The notes beneath the pieces were generated by a model. That model worked only from the letters and a program-made list of their open reading frames with translations, did not search any database and was not told where the DNA came from. This document shows positions 6,085 to 9,941 of a stretch of DNA of 9,941 bases, one piece after another (position 1 is the first letter of the stretch; each line of letters begins with the position of its first letter). The DNA lies in NCBI GenBank assembly GCA_015295885.1, contig DVEE01000448.1, forward strand, positions 1 through 9,941, in the 5' to 3' direction. A program made the translations under genes and the position numbers. The DNA comes from Leptolyngbyaceae cyanobacterium M65_K2018_010 (GTDB lineage: Bacteria > Cyanobacteriota > Cyanobacteriia > Phormidesmidales > Phormidesmidaceae).

Positions 6085-9000
6085 ATGAGTGTTGTCACCC
6101 AGTCTCTCCTTGGTCAGTCCCCTGAGGTGGTCCAGGCGGCCCTGGGGCCGGTTCACCACCAGCAGCCCAACCCCGACAATCAAACCGAACTCTACGTGTT
6201 TGGGTCGGGCTATCTGCGAGGGGTGTTTCCCGTGCAAACCACGGGCATTATTGGGGTTTTTCGCCACCAGCAATGCATTGCGCTGAAAATTGTGTTTTCC
6301 AAGGTAGATCCTCGCTACGATCGCTTCGTCTACAACCGGGAAATTGCCAGTCGTTTGTTTGAGCGGGTGGTGGGGAATGACTACGCCTATTGGCAGGAGC
6401 TAGAGGCGGAAGCACGGGCTAATCAGACCATTCACTACGTCTACTGTATGGGCCACCACACGGCCACCACCTGGGATGCCCATGGCCACACCCATACCCT
6501 GGCCAGTGATATTTCCATCTTTTTAGACCATCGCTGTAACCCGGGGGATAGCAGTGAACTCACCCAACCCCTGGCCCTGGCTGCCCAAACCACCGCCGGT
6601 CAAGCCTTTTTGCGACGGCAGGCCACTGGCCCCCTCAAGCCTTTGCCCGAACCCCTCAAGATTGCGGAGGTAACCCCCTTAACGGACATTACCGGTAACC
6701 CCTACGAGGCCCAGATTGCCAAGGCCGTGAGCCCCTACCGGGTGATCGGCCCCTACCCCGATGGCTCCTTTCGCCCGTCTGAAGGGGTGAGCCGCGACCA
6801 GGGGGTGACCATGCTGATTGCCGCCCTGCAGCAGATGGCCGTGGATGGTAGCGCCATTGCCCCGCCTCTGGCGGTAACCGCCGCCCCCTTCGCCGATGTG
6901 CCCCTGGAACATCCCAGTGCGCCCCGGTTTGCCCTGGCCCAGTCCCTGGGGTTGATTTTTGGCGACGATGACGATCGGGTATATCCCGATGCACCGATGA
7001 CCCGGGCCGAATTCATGGCCATGACCTATAACGGCCTGCAGGCCCTGGTCGAGCTGAACTACGGCCCGACCACGGTGGCTGGTGATGTGATTGAGCCCCT
7101 CACCCCCACTGGCCCCTTTGCCGACATCGAGGGTCACTGGGGGGAAACCATTATCCGGGAAATGGCCACCTACGGCATCGCCAGCCCCCTCTACGAAATT
7201 GGCAATGCCTTTGGCCCGGAAGCTCCCCTGCAGCGGGACTACGCCGCCGCCGTGTTGGTGCGCCTGATCGAGGTGCCCCGGCAAGGTATTTCCGGGGTTG
7301 CCAGCCGTCCCTCCCAGACCGCCGTATTCGCCGATATTGGCAATGACCCCTACAAGGATGAAATTTTAAGGGCGGCCAACCAGTATGGGTTGGTGCCGGC
7401 TGCCGATGATAAAAGCTTTCATCCCACCGATGCCCTCAGCCGTGAACAGGCCGTGGTCATGCTGGTCCATGCCCTGCAAAGCTTGGTGAAGCAGCCCGAG
7501 GCCCTGAAATTGCCGGAAACCCTGAGTGACCCACCTCCCTACGCCGATGTCACAGCCGGGGTCAATGCCACCAAAATTCAATGGGCTAAGCAGGCAGGAC
7601 TCATCCCTGGAGATGACCCGGATTATTTTCGTCCCCTGGACAAAATTAGCCGGGCCCAACTGATGGCGATGATTTATCGGGGGCTGGAGTTTGTGGTGCA
7701 GGCTAACTATGGGCGGGCAGTGCCGTGGGGTGAGGCGATCACCCTACCCGATCGCCCCCCCCTAAACTTCACGGATATCCCTGAAACCCATGAGGTCAAA
7801 GCCCCGCTGCTGATTTTGAGCCAGTTGGGCATTGCCACCCCCGAAGCCGAGGTGGGCACGGAGTTTAGGCCCGAACAGCCCACCCTACGTAATTATGGAA
7901 CCGCTGCCCTGGTGCGGCTGCTGGAACTGCCCTGGGCCACCCCCGCCGAGCCCTCGCCCCCGGCCCCGGCGATTACCTTTACGGATCTGAAGGGCAGCCC
8001 CTACAGCGAAGCGGTTTTGCGCGCTGCCAACCAGTACAAGCTAGTCGCGGGCTACGAAGACGGTAGCTTTAAACCTAATTCCCCGGTCAGCCGCGAACAG
8101 GCTGTGGCCCTGCTGGTGGATGCCCTGCGGCAAAAGGTGGTGAATAAGACGGCTATCCTCCTGCCCGATCATCTCACCCAGCCCCCCTTTGCCGACGTGG
8201 ATCTGAACCGCTGGAGTGCGCCGCGCCTGTACTTTGCCCGCCGAGCCGGGATTGTGGCTGGGGACGATCGGGGTCGGTTTAACCCGGAAGCTCCGGTAAG
8301 CCGGGCCCAGCTCATCGCCATGACCCACCAGGCCCTGCGCTACGCCCTCTGGGTAGACTTTGGCAAAACCACCGTACCCATTGCCCAACTGATGGCCCCG
8401 GCCACCCCCTACCGCTTTGAGGATGTGCCCGACCACCACTGGGCGGCGGCCCTGATCCAAACCCTCGCCACTATTGGTTTGGCCCTGCCCCGTGATCAGG
8501 CCGCTGCGACGATCTTTTCCCCCGATACCCCGGCCTACCGAGATTACACCGTGGCTACGGTGGTGGGTTTTTTAGAGGCTCCCTACCGGGAACCCGCCAC
8601 CCCTCTGGATACCCTCAAGTTTATGGATTTGGCTGGCAGCCCCTACGCTGCCGAAATTCAGCGGGCGGTCAGCCAGTACCACCTGATTGCTGGCAACCAG
8701 GACGGCACCTTTCGACCGGCAGAATCGATCAGTCGCGAGCATTTGGTGGCTATGGTGGTAGCGGCGATTAAGGCCAGGGTGAAGGATCCGTTGGCTGTGA
8801 CGATCCCTGAGGTGCTGACCCGCTCCCCCTTTGAGGATGTGCCGGTCAGCAACCCCTTTGCCGCTCGCATTAAGTTTGTGGCCGAGGCGGGTATTATGAC
8901 CGGCGATCGGGGCACGGGCCTGTTTCGCCCCAAAAACGACCTCAGCCGGGCTGAGCTGATGGCGGTGGTGGACAAAACCCTGGCTGCGGTGGTGAGGCAC

Positions 9001-9243
9001 CAGTTTGGGGAAGGGGTCAGCCTGGAGTCGGTCACCACCGCGATCGCACCGATACCGACCTTTACCGATCTAGAGGGGCACTGGGCCCAGGCCACCATTG
9101 CCCGGATGGCCGCCCTGGGTCTCGCTATTCCCTTTAGCCCAGGGGGAGCAGAGTTTTTGCCTAACCGACCAGCTCGGCGCGACTTTGCCGCCGCGGTCAT
9201 GGTGCGTATGATTGAGCTGCCACTGACACGAGGGGAAAGCTGA
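6085..9243 (+). CDS. SLH-repeat protein: twelve S-layer homology motifs in four triplets behind a His-rich N-terminal domain
   Basis: A 1052-residue protein from the ATG at 6085; the frame is open back to a GTG at 5971, but those 38 codons look non-coding. Residues 1-195 form a domain I do not recognise, starting MSVVTQSLLGQSPEVVQAALG, with seven His in residues 117-149 plus Cys121 and Cys151. Residues 196-1046 are four units of about 215 residues, each made of three SLH motifs. The first motif of each unit has a GxxDGxFxP core and SREQ-like ending, the second an AGIxxGDD core and T/SRAE or SRAQ ending, and the third a GHWA...GIA core and an R-D/N-Y/F ending. SLH triplets normally bind pyruvylated cell-wall polymers or peptidoglycan, and in cyanobacteria usually sit at the start of OprB-type porins. 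Here there is no porin barrel, no transmembrane segment and no visible signal peptide. The stop overlaps the next start codon (TGATG). SLH call is firm; role and location are unknown. Confidence 0.92.
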   Translation: MSVVTQSLLGQSPEVVQAALGPVHHQQPNPDNQTELYVFGSGYLRGVFPVQTTGIIGVFRHQQCIALKIVFSKVDPRYDRFVYNREIASRLFERVVGNDYAYWQELEAEARANQTIHYVYCMGHHTATTWDAHGHTHTLASDISIFLDHRCNPGDSSELTQPLALAAQTTAGQAFLRRQATGPLKPLPEPLKIAEVTPLTDITGNPYEAQIAKAVSPYRVIGPYPDGSFRPSEGVSRDQGVTMLIAALQQMAVDGSAIAPPLAVTAAPFADVPLEHPSAPRFALAQSLGLIFGDDDDRVYPDAPMTRAEFMAMTYNGLQALVELNYGPTTVAGDVIEPLTPTGPFADIEGHWGETIIREMATYGIASPLYEIGNAFGPEAPLQRDYAAAVLVRLIEVPRQGISGVASRPSQTAVFADIGNDPYKDEILRAANQYGLVPAADDKSFHPTDALSREQAVVMLVHALQSLVKQPEALKLPETLSDPPPYADVTAGVNATKIQWAKQAGLIPGDDPDYFRPLDKISRAQLMAMIYRGLEFVVQANYGRAVPWGEAITLPDRPPLNFTDIPETHEVKAPLLILSQLGIATPEAEVGTEFRPEQPTLRNYGTAALVRLLELPWATPAEPSPPAPAITFTDLKGSPYSEAVLRAANQYKLVAGYEDGSFKPNSPVSREQAVALLVDALRQKVVNKTAILLPDHLTQPPFADVDLNRWSAPRLYFARRAGIVAGDDRGRFNPEAPVSRAQLIAMTHQALRYALWVDFGKTTVPIAQLMAPATPYRFEDVPDHHWAAALIQTLATIGLALPRDQAAATIFSPDTPAYRDYTVATVVGFLEAPYREPATPLDTLKFMDLAGSPYAAEIQRAVSQYHLIAGNQDGTFRPAESISREHLVAMVVAAIKARVKDPLAVTIPEVLTRSPFEDVPVSNPFAARIKFVAEAGIMTGDRGTGLFRPKNDLSRAELMAVVDKTLAAVVRHQFGEGVSLESVTTAIAPIPTFTDLEGHWAQATIARMAALGLAIPFSPGGAEFLPNRPARRDFAAAVMVRMIELPLTRGES
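6670..9222 (+). repeat. Four protein-level tandem repeats, each a triplet of SLH motifs
   Basis: Units lie at residues about 196-398, 412-616, 630-835 and 845-1046 (bases about 6670-7278, 7318-7932, 7972-8589 and 8617-9222). Anchor segments recur at a spacing of 214-217 residues: GNPYEAQ (204), NDPYKDE (420), GSPYSEA (637) and GSPYAAE (851). The repeat is clear in protein but well diverged in DNA, so it is an old duplication rather than recent slippage. Pro-rich linkers, such as PSPPAPA before unit 3, separate the units. Confidence 0.9.
9040..9047. repeat. HIP1 octamer (GCGATCGC)
   Basis: Perfect HIP1 copy in the last SLH unit, between its second and third motifs. Confidence 0.85.
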
Positions 9244-9941
9244 TGGTTGAAAAGGTTTTACGGGTGAATCGGGCCACGGTTTTTAAGCTGCGCCCCGAAC
9301 CCTCGGACTCGCTGCAACCGAACGAACAGGTGGCGATCGCGGCGGGCAGCACCTACCCGCTCCATTCCTACGCCTACGCCGATATCAATGGTCCCTTCAA
9401 CGGCCACATCAAGTTTGCCCTCAAGGATCGAGCCATCAATGGGTTGAACACCTGGTTTGTTTGGAGCTTACACGCCCAGGTGGAAGCCGATGGGGTGATT
9501 GTTTACCCCCTGGAAGATCAGGAGAGTATGCCAGTGTTGTGGATTAACCGGGACACCGTGCTGAAGCGCCGCCCCCTGGACTCTAGCCTGCTGAGCGAGG
9601 CAGAGCGGTTTGCCGTGCGCCGGGGGCAGATCTACAACCTGCATTCCTACGCCTTCAGCGATTCCCAGGGCAACTTTAACCAGCACATTAAGTTTGCCAT
9701 TCGGGATCAGGCGGATTTCATTAACGGCCTCAGCACCTGGTTTGTGTTCACCCCCCACGCCTTTGTTACCTTTGATGGCGATGTGGTGTATCCGCGGGAA
9801 GACCCCAATGCCTTTATCCTACAGGTGACGCAAAACACCCTGTTTAAAAGGCGCCCCCTGCAGTCTACGGAATTGGCTCCCGAAGAGCAGGTGGCGGTCA
9901 CCCAGGGTAGCCAGTACATTCTGGCCAGCTATGCCTTTGCC
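9243..9941 (+). CDS. Tandem-repeat protein of unknown function, 3'-truncated, translationally coupled to the SLH gene
   Basis: The ATG at 9243 shares its A with the TGA of the SLH gene (TGATG), which points to one mRNA and coupled translation. The frame stays open for all 233 codons to the window end. The product is a tandem repeat of 93-94 residues: repeats start at residues 5 (VLRVNRATVF), 98 (VLWINRDTVL) and 192 (ILQVTQNTLF, cut off). Each contains K-x-RP, a variable LxxxE-x-x-AV segment, a YxLxSYAF-like strand, a HIKFA strand, INGLxTWFV and VVYPxED. The strand-rich pattern recalls SH3-like modules that occur in some cyanobacterial peptidoglycan-processing enzymes; this is resemblance from memory, not a demonstrated match. 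There is no signal peptide or membrane segment. A catalytic domain could follow beyond the window. The reading frame and repeat are certain, the function is not known. Confidence 0.9.
   Translation, partial: MVEKVLRVNRATVFKLRPEPSDSLQPNEQVAIAAGSTYPLHSYAYADINGPFNGHIKFALKDRAINGLNTWFVWSLHAQVEADGVIVYPLEDQESMPVLWINRDTVLKRRPLDSSLLSEAERFAVRRGQIYNLHSYAFSDSQGNFNQHIKFAIRDQADFINGLSTWFVFTPHAFVTFDGDVVYPREDPNAFILQVTQNTLFKRRPLQSTELAPEEQVAVTQGSQYILASYAFA
9255..9941 (+). repeat. Three copies of a 94-residue repeat, the last one cut off
   Basis: Copies begin at about bases 9255, 9534 and 9816, a period of about 280 bases. Copies 1 and 2 share HIKFA, INGL-TWFV and a closing VYP with acidic residues; copies 2 and 3 share FKRRPL/LKRRPL. 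The DNA is diverged, with conservation mainly at protein level. Confidence 0.88.
9333..9340. repeat. HIP1 octamer (GCGATCGC)
   Basis: Perfect HIP1 copy in the first repeat of the partial gene at the right edge; it shows that this gene carries the host's sequence signature too. Confidence 0.85.

Noticed and set aside
5848..6273. Open frame of 141 codons on the minus strand spanning the divergent gap
   Set aside because: Overlaps mnmG and the SLH gene in other frames, with no protein-like features.
6679..7284. Open frame of 201 codons on the minus strand
   Set aside because: Antisense to the SLH repeats; Gly/His-rich low-complexity product. Similar shadows recur at 7366-7659, 8041-8460 and 8572-9000 because the repeats recur.

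Overview
The window looks like chromosomal DNA of a filamentous, Leptolyngbya-like cyanobacterium. Four perfect copies of the HIP1 octamer (GCGATCGC) and several near-copies are present. The first gene belongs to a hydrolase family typical of cyanobacteria, and S-layer homology (SLH) motifs are abundant. The genus is an inference; the cyanobacterial assignment is fairly secure.

Layout. (1) 1-1893 (+): 3' part of a gene whose product joins an alpha/beta hydrolase (the type that normally follows a DUF1400 region) to a family 3 periplasmic solute-binding domain. (2) 1925-3475 (-), convergent with it: a FAD/NAD(P) disulfide oxidoreductase of the cyanobacterial 'mercuric reductase' type, without the features of true MerA. 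(3) 3476-3970: a stretch of about 0.5 kb without an intact gene. It holds two clear inverted repeats and, on the + strand, a well-placed Shine-Dalgarno and ATG that open only 8 codons before a stop; the same frame reopens downstream and could be a decayed small gene. (4) 3971-5920 (-): mnmG (gidA), a housekeeping tRNA modification gene. (5) Divergent from mnmG, 6085-9243 (+): a 1052-residue protein with an unrecognised His-rich N-terminal domain followed by twelve SLH motifs in four regular triplets. (6) 9243-9941 (+): a second repeat protein, coupled to it by a TGATG stop/start overlap and running off the window end. It is built from a repeat of about 94 residues.

The first four genes look ordinary or close to ordinary, apart from the hydrolase/binding-protein fusion. 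The most unusual part is the right-hand pair: two overlapping genes for tandem-repeat proteins, both probably involved in envelope binding, neither with a visible signal peptide. Their tight coupling suggests they are made together in a fixed ratio. Whether they work at the cell envelope, and how they would get there, cannot be read from the sequence. No CRISPR array, tRNA, rRNA, transposase or integrase was found.
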